Positions 1 through 5,581 of a stretch of DNA of 5,581 bases are shown here, in pieces. The DNA lies in NCBI GenBank assembly GCA_026387555.1, contig JAPLLM010000071.1, forward strand, positions 1 to 5,581. Direction: 5' to 3'. The stretch comes from Candidatus Omnitrophota bacterium (GTDB lineage Bacteria; Omnitrophota; Gorgyraeia; Gygaellales; Profunditerraquicolaceae). The notes below the pieces were generated by a model. That model did no database searches. It was not told the DNA's origin and saw only the letters and a list, made by a program, of their open reading frames with translations. The translations under genes and the position numbers were made by a program. Each line of letters begins with the position of its first letter. Position 1 is the stretch's first letter.

Positions 1-4
1 ATTA

Positions 5-1156
5 TTATTCGTACTTGATCTCATCCAGATTGAAAGTTACGCCGTCAGGATTATTGTCAAGATTGGCTGTCCAGCAGAAACCACCGATAATATAGGACAT
101 ATCCTTGCCCTTAAGATCAATGGTGTACTGGGTCCAGTCTTTATTCAGGATGACCGGCACGATGGTTGCACTATCGGTATCGGAAAACTCACCCATGATG
201 CCGCCGACCTTAAACTCTTCTATGCGTTCGCCGCCTTTTGCGCCGCGCGCCCAGAAAGTAAGTTTAGTGGCCTTGGAAAGATCATATCCGGCATCAATGC
301 TCCCCCAGTTATACGGAGGATTCTGCCAGAATATGCCCGCCCAACGCGCACCTTGGCTGGCCTTATTGTTATAGATTATTTTAATAGAGGTATCTCCAAG
401 ATAAGGATCTTCTTTTGAGCCGGTATCGATCTTTATATCACCGTAATCGCCCATCCAACCCGAAGGAATATAGTGATTCGAAGCAGATGACCGGTCAGAA
501 TACACGTAGAACGGTATCGTCTCCTGTTTTTTCCCTTCCGGCTTCATGTTAGCGTCCGCTTCGAATTTGATATCATCAATGTAGAATACCGCGCCATCGG
601 GATTCAAATCGGAAGTCGCCACCCAGCCGAATCCGGCATTGACATAAGACATGTCTTTACCGGCAAGATTAACGGTGTACTGCTTCCAGGTATCGGTCAG
701 CTCAATAGGACTGGTCTCCACGCTTACTGTATCCGGATAAGCGCCCTTGATCCCGCCGACGGTGAATTTCGAGATGATCTCTCCACCCTTGGCGCCGCGC
801 GCCCAGAAAGTAAGCTTGGTCATACCGGTCAAATCAAATCCGGTCTTTTTAGTGCCCCAGTTGTTCGGCTGGCTCTGCCAATACGTGCCTGCCCAACCCT
901 GGCCCTGTGCCTTTTTTGCAGTATAAGTAAACTGCAAGCAGGTTTTTCCGGAATGAGGATTATCGGGCGACTGGTCATTAAGTTTGACGTCACCGTAATC
1001 ACCCATCCAGCCCGAAGGAATATAATGGTTATCGCGTGCTCCCTTATCCGAATAGACCATGAACTCCTTAGGCTTATCGGCGCCTGCGTCCTGCGCCTTT
1101 GCGCAGATAGGCATCGCCAAAAACAACACTGCCATCATCACTAACAACTTCTTCAT
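5..1156 (-). CDS. Secreted protein with two tandem carbohydrate-binding-like (jelly-roll) domains
   Basis: This gene encodes 383 residues and ends in TAA. The start chosen is the ATG at 1156, not the in-frame GTG at 1162, because that GTG overlaps the Shine-Dalgarno sequence. Residues 1-21 form a signal peptide (MKKLL, hydrophobic core, AKA before Q22). Cys18 is not in a lipobox, so a soluble exported protein is likely. Two copies of one domain follow, at residues 32-199 and 216-383, joined by a short polar linker. Each copy has many conserved Trp residues (88, 93, 100, 118, 157 and 178 in copy 1), a TKLTFWARGAKGGE strand, a W-x-Q-Y-T strand, and a final F-x-[IL]-D-[DE]-I-K strand. These resemble galactose-binding-like or CBM jelly rolls. 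There is no catalytic signature. I infer binding of a glycan, perhaps the substrate of the upstream hydrolase and importer. A structural or surface-layer role is also possible. The exact family is not recognised. Confidence 0.8.
   Translation of the reverse strand: MKKLLVMMAVLFLAMPICAKAQDAGADKPKEFMVYSDKGARDNHYIPSGWMGDYGDVKLNDQSPDNPHSGKTCLQFTYTAKKAQGQGWAGTYWQSQPNNWGTKKTGFDLTGMTKLTFWARGAKGGEIISKFTVGGIKGAYPDTVSVETSPIELTDTWKQYTVNLAGKDMSYVNAGFGWVATSDLNPDGAVFYIDDIKFEADANMKPEGKKQETIPFYVYSDRSSASNHYIPSGWMGDYGDIKIDTGSKEDPYLGDTSIKIIYNNKASQGARWAGIFWQNPPYNWGSIDAGYDLSKATKLTFWARGAKGGERIEEFKVGGIMGEFSDTDSATIVPVILNKDWTQYTIDLKGKDMSYIIGGFCWTANLDNNPDGVTFNLDEIKYE
8..511 (-). repeat. Tandem domain copy 2 (residues 216-383)
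   Basis: This is the second 168-residue copy and runs exactly to the C-terminus of the protein. It keeps all the Trp residues conserved in copy 1 (at 234, 272, 277, 284, 302, 341 and 362) and the closing F-N-L-D-E-I-K-Y-E strand. Its differences from copy 1 concentrate in the segment after the first conserved block (residues 243-265) and around 286-289. These may be surface loops that tune ligand choice. Confidence 0.9.
560..1063 (-). repeat. Tandem domain copy 1 (residues 32-199)
   Basis: This is the first 168-residue copy of the duplicated domain in the 383-residue secreted protein. It aligns with copy 2 without any gap at a fixed offset of 184 residues (552 bases). By hand count 91 of 168 residues are identical, about 54 percent. 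The best conserved blocks are NHYIPSGWMGDYGD (residues 43-56), TKLTFWARGAKGGE (113-126) and GKDMSY (166-171). Confidence 0.9.
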
Positions 1157-1160
1157 ACAC

Positions 1161-1167
1161 ACCTCCC
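1161..1167 (-). promoter_or_regulatory. Shine-Dalgarno site that fixes the start of the duplicated-domain gene
   Basis: The minus strand reads GGGAGGT here, with five bases between GGAGG and the ATG at 1156. This near-consensus site overlaps the upstream in-frame GTG at 1162-1160, so that GTG cannot be the real start. The ATG also gives a standard Met-Lys-Lys signal peptide. Confidence 0.85.
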
Positions 1168-1262
1168 TATTATTGGTTTCTAGTTTTGGTATTTGATTTT
1201 TGATATTTAAATTTATTTTGCTGCCCCCTTTCTCCTCCGCGAGTAATTACATTAACTTAACC

Positions 1263-1280
1263 GAGCGGATCCTGAGCGGA
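1263..1280. repeat. Two GAGCGGA direct repeats, 11 bases apart, at the predicted transcript start
   Basis: The plus strand carries GAGCGGA at 1263-1269 and again at 1274-1280. The 11-base period is about one helical turn, so both copies face the same side of the DNA. They lie just downstream of the candidate -10 element, a position where a repressor could act. The repeat is short and could be chance. Confidence 0.35.
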
Positions 1281-1282
1281 CA

Positions 1283-1291
1283 ATTATACCA
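1283..1291 (-). promoter_or_regulatory. Candidate extended -10 promoter for the duplicated-domain gene
   Basis: The minus strand reads TGGTATAAT, a perfect extended -10 element (TGnTATAAT) for a housekeeping sigma factor. It starts about 20 bases after the stop codon of the upstream hydrolase gene. No convincing -35 hexamer lies 16-18 bases upstream, which extended -10 promoters can tolerate. The predicted transcript start near 1276 would leave a leader of roughly 120 bases before the ATG at 1156. The motif is seen directly; its activity is inferred. Confidence 0.5.
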
Positions 1292-1311
1292 CATGCCGCG
1301 AAGGATCTTCG

Positions 1312-3594
1312 TTATTTCCATAATTTTTTATACATATAATAAGCCTTGCGCGGCTGCCTTAAAAACGGGCTCATCGCCCCGTCGCCCTGGCCGACTACCC
1401 CCAGCCACTCTTCGTGCATATACCCGTCGGGAAACGGGCCGGTCCAGAGGCCCTTAGTATCGTGGATCTTCGGCTCATAAGCCTTCCACCACTCATCGGC
1501 CCATTCATAGACTATGCCGCCGATAGCATTACCCTCGCCCTGCCCGAAAGCGGCGTTGCGCTCAATATCTTCCCACGCCGCGCGGTGGTAATCCGCCTGC
1601 AAATCTTCCGCTTCATCAAGAGTCTTGCCTTCGGCGTAAGCCGGGCAACCGAACTCGGTTACGATGACCGGTTTATCCGCTTCCGACCGGACTTGGCCCC
1701 ATAAAGAACCGAAGCCGAAATTCCCCCGGTAGGCGTTAGTGCCGAATATATCGATGTCCGGAGTGTCCTGACCGAATTTATCCAAAAATAAAACGTCCCC
1801 GTTACCGATAGCCACGGGGTGCTCAGGATCGATCTCTTTTATCTTTTTAGCCACTTCGTTTGCGAATTTGAAAAATGCGTCCGGCTGTGTATCGGCGTTA
1901 CACGCATAACCGTATACATTTTCATTTCCCAGAAGCCAAAACAAAACATAGGGTTCATCCTTATACTCATTGACCATACTCAAAACCGAATCCATCATAG
2001 CCTTTTTTTGCTCTTCGTTATTGTAATCCGTTCCCGGATTCCACGCAGCGCCCGAGCCGATGGCGTATTTACCGAGAAAATCCCCCATGATAACGCGTAT
2101 CCCGTAAGCCTCATACATATCCCGGAGCACTTCCTTGTTTACTTTTTGAGGATGGTGATAAAGGCGGATGGTATTCGCTCCCATCTCTTTCATCAATTTA
2201 AAATCTCCGACTGTCGGTTCGTTTGCATCCTGCTTATTATTCCTGTTCTTATCCACGAACGAATCGTACGGACCGTCGGCTTTGCCGTTGGCGTTAAAAT
2301 CGTCGTCCATCCAGCTGGTAAGCGTCCCCTCATCCGGAGATTCTCCGACCTTAGTCGGAGAATAGGTTATTCCTTTTACCATAAAAGGTTTTTCATCCAC
2401 AAGAAGCTGCCAGTCGCCTGTTTCGTACTGCACCAGGTGCACTTTACCTTTACCCAGGCGCTTCTTAATACTTAACAGATTTAAATCCGGCTTAGCCTTA
2501 AGTTTTTCCATCAGGCCCACTTTGACAAATTTACCCGGGTCGGTGATGACAATATCATTCGACACGTCATTATCATAACCGTTTAATATGCGGATATCCG
2601 CGCCTTCAAGCTTATAACCTAACTGGGGATTACGCTGCAGAAGAAAATTTATTTTGGCTATCGCCGCCTGACCGACATACCAAGGAGTGTTCCAATAAGT
2701 CTTTCCGTAAGCGCCCGGGAAATGCACGACAATTGCGTAATAGCATTTCAACGCCTGTTTTATCAGGCCGGACTTTTCTAAGATCAATCCGGTATAATAT
2801 AATTTCACTCCCTGCGGCTCGGATGTTGTCGCCCACTTGATAAATGCCGCTTCCAGATCCGGAGAATGCAAAAAATCCCACTGCGAGCCTTCAAGGCGCT
2901 TCTCTTTCTGGGCCTTCTTAAACTCAGGGTCCCATCTTACCGATGTAGTATTGGGGAAAACCCCTTCGCCTACCGCCGCGATTAATCCTTCCTGATCGCT
3001 GACAACATATTTATAATCTTTTGTCCCGACGTTCTGGAATTCTCCATATTTTTCATAAGCCACAAAATCCTCTTTACCCGGATCATATAAGACGATTTTA
3101 GTGACAAGCTGCGAAACCGGGACCTTCTTTTTCTCAAGTTCTATTGAACCGGTCTCGATTTTCTTAATACTCCGCTTGGACGCTTCCGCTACCTGCCAGT
3201 ACCAGCCGCGCTGGTCCCAGGCCTGGGCGTAATAATAATTATCCGCGATCAATTGGAATAATCTTTTCGCATCCCCTATTTTTTCCTGGCGCATAAATGA
3301 TTCCGCCTGGATGAAATATGCGCTAGCTACGTCATTAAGCTCCTGAACGGCTTCGGTCTCTTCTTTGGTCTTAGGCAGGGCTTTTAATTTCGCCTGCTCC
3401 TTATCCGCCTTCTCTTTATACAATTCAATAAGCTTGTTGGTATATTTAAGGGTGTTCTCTGTGTCATGTTTGCCGTGGGCTTCCCATGCCTTAGTCAGCA
3501 GTTCGCCACTAGCCGGCTTTGTATCCTCCGCCAACAACGCGCCGGATGAAAACATAAGCATTAAAACACAAGTAAAAAGAGTAATTTTTTTCAT
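1312..3594 (-). CDS. Secreted glycoside hydrolase-like protein, clan GH-A (GH2/GH5-type barrel) with TPR-like N-terminal region
   Basis: The product has 760 residues. Residues 1-22 are a signal peptide (MKKITLF, hydrophobic core, LLA before E23), with no lipobox. Helical TPR-like segments lie near 84-137 and 262-322, separated by a less recognisable region with beta-strand character. A beta-rich lead (about 380-412) enters a TIM barrel at about 403-760. Expected clan GH-A landmarks are present: R477 in TIRLYH, the acid/base pair N557-E558 in WLLGNE, the nucleophile E647 in VTEFG, N620/Y622, and W698 in YEWADEWW. The 89-residue spacing of the two Glu fits a retaining beta-glycosidase. Two EF-hand-like loops occupy 432-459. 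The start codon overlaps the permease stop codon (TAATG), so the gene belongs to the transport operon. The likely role is cleaving or transferring a beta-linked glycan in the periplasm or outside the cell; the substrate is unknown. Confidence 0.85.
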   Translation of the reverse strand: MKKITLFTCVLMLMFSSGALLAEDTKPASGELLTKAWEAHGKHDTENTLKYTNKLIELYKEKADKEQAKLKALPKTKEETEAVQELNDVASAYFIQAESFMRQEKIGDAKRLFQLIADNYYYAQAWDQRGWYWQVAEASKRSIKKIETGSIELEKKKVPVSQLVTKIVLYDPGKEDFVAYEKYGEFQNVGTKDYKYVVSDQEGLIAAVGEGVFPNTTSVRWDPEFKKAQKEKRLEGSQWDFLHSPDLEAAFIKWATTSEPQGVKLYYTGLILEKSGLIKQALKCYYAIVVHFPGAYGKTYWNTPWYVGQAAIAKINFLLQRNPQLGYKLEGADIRILNGYDNDVSNDIVITDPGKFVKVGLMEKLKAKPDLNLLSIKKRLGKGKVHLVQYETGDWQLLVDEKPFMVKGITYSPTKVGESPDEGTLTSWMDDDFNANGKADGPYDSFVDKNRNNKQDANEPTVGDFKLMKEMGANTIRLYHHPQKVNKEVLRDMYEAYGIRVIMGDFLGKYAIGSGAAWNPGTDYNNEEQKKAMMDSVLSMVNEYKDEPYVLFWLLGNENVYGYACNADTQPDAFFKFANEVAKKIKEIDPEHPVAIGNGDVLFLDKFGQDTPDIDIFGTNAYRGNFGFGSLWGQVRSEADKPVIVTEFGCPAYAEGKTLDEAEDLQADYHRAAWEDIERNAAFGQGEGNAIGGIVYEWADEWWKAYEPKIHDTKGLWTGPFPDGYMHEEWLGVVGQGDGAMSPFLRQPRKAYYMYKKLWK
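2218..2301 (-). other. Two EF-hand-like calcium-binding loops (residues 432-459) inside the hydrolase
   Basis: Loop 1 reads DFNANGKAD, with D432, N434, N436, G437 and D440. Loop 2 reads DKNRNNKQDANE, with D448, N450, N452, D456 and E459, matching EF-hand loop positions 1, 3, 5, 9 and 12. The loops start 16 residues apart. They sit between the first barrel strand (MVKGITYSP) and the helix before NTIRLYH. This pattern resembles dockerin or thrombospondin type-3 calcium loops. Calcium binding is inferred. Confidence 0.6.
2341..2362. repeat. Perfect 9-base inverted repeat with a 4-base loop, within the hydrolase gene
   Basis: On the plus strand TTCTCCGAC (2341-2349) and GTCGGAGAA (2354-2362) are exact reverse complements around the loop CTTA. 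The mRNA would form a 9-pair stem over the codons for SPTKVGE (residues 412-418), at the entry to the catalytic barrel. No T tract follows, so it is not a normal terminator. It may be chance, or may slow ribosomes at a domain boundary. Confidence 0.5.
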
Positions 3595-4442
3595 TAACCT
3601 ACTACTGCTCCTTGGGTGACGCCCTTAACAATATATTTCTGCATCAAAAGATAGACGATGATGACCGGCAGAGCGGTGATGGTAAGCCCTGCCATCAAAA
3701 GCGGATAATTGGTGACGAATTCGCCCTGAAAAGAAGTGAGTGCTACCTGAAGCGGCATCAGCGACCGGGAATCAAAGATCACCAGGGCTAAAACGTATTC
3801 ATTCCAGACATTCAATACGTTAAAGACCACGACCACCGCAAGCACAGGCTTAGCCAAGGGAAGCGCTACATGCCTCCAAATGCCGATCTTAGAACAACCG
3901 TCGATGCGCGCCGCGTCTTCCAATTCTTTAGGCATCTTATCAAAGAATGTTTTTAACAAAAATATGCTGGTAGACAACCCTACGTTGATCATGCAGAGTA
4001 TATAACCGATAGCGGTGTTCCTTAAATGCAGCTTATTTAATAAAACATAGAGCGGAACGAAACTTCCCGGGATAGGTATCATCATCGCAGCCATAAACAT
4101 GTAAAAAAGTATATTCTTGCCGGGGAATTGCAGCCGGGAAAAAGCATAAGCCGCCATCGAGGAAATAATAATGATCCCGATCACAACCGAAACAGTATAA
4201 ATGATACTGTTAATAAAGAACCTGCCGAAACCGCCTTGCACCCAGGCCTTGTAATAGTTTTCAAAGTGCCATCCGGTAGGGATAAGCGACATATTCTTAA
4301 AGATCTCCTCTTGCGTCTTTAAGCTGCAAGCGACCATCCAGAGGAGCGGAAAAATACAAGTCACGGCCACCGCCAAAAGGAATGAATGTATCAGCGTATT
4401 CACTAATATTTTTTTAGTCTCATAATAAGCCGTGTTTTTCAT
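3594..4442 (-). CDS. ABC sugar transporter permease, MalG type (inner-membrane subunit 2)
   Basis: The product has 282 residues, the usual length for MalG-type carbohydrate permeases. It forms half of the membrane channel of a CUT1-family sugar importer. About six membrane segments are visible, near 17-38, 76-101, 109-130, 143-164, 200-222 and 247-267. The cytoplasmic EAA loop, which docks on the ATPase, is clear: ELEDAARIDG at 173-182, then WRHVALPLAKP to 199. The tail KYIVKGVTQGAVVG is typical of the family. The ATG overlaps the stop of the MalF-type gene by four bases (ATGA) and has only a weak Shine-Dalgarno sequence, implying translational coupling. Its own stop overlaps the hydrolase start. 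It must pair with the adjacent permease and an ATPase that is not encoded in the window. The sugar cannot be named from sequence. Confidence 0.95.
   Translation of the reverse strand: MKNTAYYETKKILVNTLIHSFLLAVAVTCIFPLLWMVACSLKTQEEIFKNMSLIPTGWHFENYYKAWVQGGFGRFFINSIIYTVSVVIGIIIISSMAAYAFSRLQFPGKNILFYMFMAAMMIPIPGSFVPLYVLLNKLHLRNTAIGYILCMINVGLSTSIFLLKTFFDKMPKELEDAARIDGCSKIGIWRHVALPLAKPVLAVVVVFNVLNVWNEYVLALVIFDSRSLMPLQVALTSFQGEFVTNYPLLMAGLTITALPVIIVYLLMQKYIVKGVTQGAVVG
3599..3613 (-). promoter_or_regulatory. Ribosome binding region of the hydrolase gene, inside the permease gene end
   Basis: Upstream of the ATG at 3594 the minus strand has AGTAGG (3604-3599), four bases from the start, and a better AAGGAG (3613-3608) that is rather far away at 13 bases. 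Both lie within the last codons of the MalG-type permease. With the TAATG overlap, this suggests re-initiation by ribosomes finishing the permease. Confidence 0.5.
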
Positions 4443-5311
4443 GCCCTGGCCTTTTTGGATAATTTATACTGCACAAACGATATCGCCATCAGGATCACGC
4501 CGAAACTGATACCTTGCGCGCAGGCGTAACCGAAACGCGATGATCCGCGCATGGACGATAGAATTCGCAACACAGGGACCTCGGTATGATACGCCGGCCC
4601 GCCGCGGGTCATAGCATTTATCAAAACAAATGCCTGCATCGAACCTAAAATAGTAAGTATTGCCACTATAACCGCCACCGGTATCATCAACGGCGCAGTG
4701 ACATTTTTGAAAGTCTGCCAGGCATTGGCCCCGTCCACGCGCGCAGCTTCATAAAGCTCGCGCGGAATAGTCTGCAAACCGGCTAAGAATATAAGGAAGC
4801 CCGAGCCAAAACCTTTCCAGCAATGCACGATGGCAACCGCCGTAAGCGCGGTCTGCGGGTCAGAGAGCCAATTTCTGGCCCAATTATGCAGCCCCATGCC
4901 GTGCAACCAGTAATTCAATAGCCCGTAATTCCCGTCCAAGATCCACTGCCAGACTAAACCTACGACCACTTCCGAAAGCACCGGCGGAATAAAAAATATC
5001 AGCCGGTAGAAATTCTTGGCGCGTATTTCGCGGTCGCACGCCCAAGCCAACATGAAGGCGATGATGTTCTGAAACGTTAGAGCGATCAGGGTAATATACC
5101 CGACATTACCCATCGACTGCCACCAGGTCCTATCGAAAAGTATTTCCTTGAAATTGCTTAAACCGACGAATATTTTAGTAGGGAGTATTCCGTCCCATTC
5201 AAAGAGGCCTAACTGGAATACCCAGATAAAAGGAATGATGTAGAAAATCACAAAGATGGCCACCGCGGGGAGGACAAATACGTAATTTTCTAACGTCTCT
5301 TTGATTCTCAT
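4439..5311 (-). CDS. ABC sugar transporter permease, MalF/UgpA type (inner-membrane subunit 1)
   Basis: The product has 290 residues, a normal length for the shorter MalF-type permeases that lack the large periplasmic loop of enteric MalF. Membrane segments are visible near 10-32, 71-92, 104-125, 154-177, 208-231 and 263-283. The EAA loop reads ELYEAARVDG at 185-194, followed by FKNVTAPLMIP to 211. The periplasmic motif TRGGPAYHTEV (235-245) matches the family's GGP-x(3)-TE pattern. The ATG overlaps the stop of the upstream binding-protein gene by four bases (ATGA). No good Shine-Dalgarno sequence is seen, so translation probably depends on ribosomes coming from that gene. Together with the MalG-type partner it would move the sugar delivered by the binding protein. 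The closest functional subfamily is undetermined. Confidence 0.95.
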   Translation of the reverse strand: MRIKETLENYVFVLPAVAIFVIFYIIPFIWVFQLGLFEWDGILPTKIFVGLSNFKEILFDRTWWQSMGNVGYITLIALTFQNIIAFMLAWACDREIRAKNFYRLIFFIPPVLSEVVVGLVWQWILDGNYGLLNYWLHGMGLHNWARNWLSDPQTALTAVAIVHCWKGFGSGFLIFLAGLQTIPRELYEAARVDGANAWQTFKNVTAPLMIPVAVIVAILTILGSMQAFVLINAMTRGGPAYHTEVPVLRILSSMRGSSRFGYACAQGISFGVILMAISFVQYKLSKKARA

Positions 5312-5581
5312 TTTTTCTTGGCTAATTCGCGTTCTTTTATTCTCTGGACATCAGAGGCTACCTGTTCCGGGGTCTTCTCTCCGATGATTATGGACTGGAT
5401 GCCTTTATCGAACGCCTCAAGCACCGGAGTAAATTCCGAAACCCCCCAGACATTGGGATGCGTGGAGTTATCTATCCCCCGGGCAAATTGCGCCATCACT
5501 TCGGACAGAGCACTCACGCTCTCTTTGTTTGCCGGAAGATTATTGGTCGCTTCGGATAAATACGCCTGCTGCTCTTTATCA
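5308..5581 (-). CDS. ABC sugar-binding protein, C-terminal end (partial, cut by window edge)
   Basis: An open frame enters from the right edge of the window and ends in TGA at 5310-5308; 90 complete codons are present. The reading frame runs through the GTG at 5517 without a stop, so that codon is internal and not a start. The visible part matches the C-terminal lobe of family-1 extracellular sugar-binding proteins: EATNNLPANKE, a segment NVWGVSEFTPVLEAFDKGIQ, and a final helix TPEQVASDVQRIKEREL with a lysine-rich tail. Its position directly before the two permeases, with a 4-base overlap, supports this. In the full protein this component would capture the sugar in the periplasm and deliver it to the channel. 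Signal peptide, ligand-binding residues and promoter lie outside the window. Confidence 0.85.
   Translation of the reverse strand, partial: DKEQQAYLSEATNNLPANKESVSALSEVMAQFARGIDNSTHPNVWGVSEFTPVLEAFDKGIQSIIIGEKTPEQVASDVQRIKERELAKKK

Larger units (their letters stand above)
1157..1311 (-). other. Intergenic region and probable 5' leader
   Basis: This 155-base gap is the only intergenic space in the window. In the direction of transcription it holds a short hairpin without a T tract, the candidate promoter, the GAGCGGA repeats, a purine-rich stretch near 1223-1238, a weakly structured A-rich tract near 1180-1220 with a repeated ATCAAA, and the Shine-Dalgarno site. I see no terminator, small gene or recognised riboswitch. 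Confidence 0.6.

Noticed and set aside
1103..1156. Cys18 in the signal peptide of the duplicated-domain protein, considered as a lipoprotein attachment site
   Set aside because: The preceding residues are Met-Pro-Ile, which do not fit a lipobox, while AKA before Gln22 fits an ordinary signal peptidase site.
1232..1238. GGAGGAG on the minus strand, resembling a Shine-Dalgarno site
   Set aside because: No start codon with a sensible open frame follows at normal spacing. It lies in the leader far upstream of the real site at 1161-1167.
1299..1311. Short hairpin (CGAAG, loop GAT, CTTCG) directly after the hydrolase stop, considered as a transcription terminator
   Set aside because: The stem is only five pairs and the minus strand continues with GCGGCATG, not a T tract, so intrinsic termination is unlikely.
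1819..2475. Plus-strand open frame of 218 codons opposite the hydrolase gene
   Set aside because: It is antisense to a gene with clear catalytic motifs. Its product is a Phe/Ile/His-rich mixture with no recognisable domain, as expected for a shadow frame.
2630..2881. Minus-strand 83-codon frame inside the hydrolase gene
   Set aside because: It lies fully within the hydrolase coding sequence in another frame, with no ribosome site or family resemblance that I can see.
5308..5517. Separate 69-residue small protein starting at GTG 5517
   Set aside because: The frame stays open to the window edge, and the upstream residues (EATNNLPANKE) continue the binding-protein pattern. It is the end of a longer gene.

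Overview
This window looks like part of one bacterial carbohydrate-uptake and carbohydrate-degradation locus. Every gene I can support lies on the minus strand, so transcription runs from high to low coordinates. In that direction the order is: the C-terminal end of an ABC sugar-binding protein (cut by the window edge), a MalF-type permease, a MalG-type permease, a secreted clan GH-A glycoside hydrolase-like protein of 760 residues, and a secreted 383-residue protein made of two copies of one carbohydrate-binding-like domain.

The first four genes are packed with no gaps. Their junctions are ATGA, ATGA and TAATG, so they form one translationally coupled operon whose promoter lies beyond the window. 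The fifth gene follows after 155 bases. That gap holds a good extended -10 element and a strong Shine-Dalgarno site, so this gene may have its own promoter as well as read-through. No ATPase of the ABC importer is encoded here; such systems often share an MsmX/MalK-type ATPase encoded elsewhere.

Inferred division of labour: the binding protein and two permeases import a mono- or oligosaccharide. The hydrolase-like protein, exported by a signal peptide, would release or trim that sugar outside the cytoplasm. The duplicated-domain protein would bind the polymer or the cell surface. The substrate cannot be read from the sequence.

The organism is probably a Gram-negative-type bacterium from an uncultivated lineage. 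Base composition is moderate, and the style of the TPR/GH protein and of the duplicated domain reminds me of Omnitrophota or related environmental genomes. That is an impression from memory, not a result.

The most unusual points are the architecture of the 760-residue protein (helical TPR-like N-terminal half, clan GH-A barrel, and two EF-hand-like loops inserted near the start of the barrel) and the gapless 168-residue tandem repeat in the 383-residue protein. I found no mobile element, CRISPR array, tRNA or rRNA. No gene-free stretch exceeds 155 bases.
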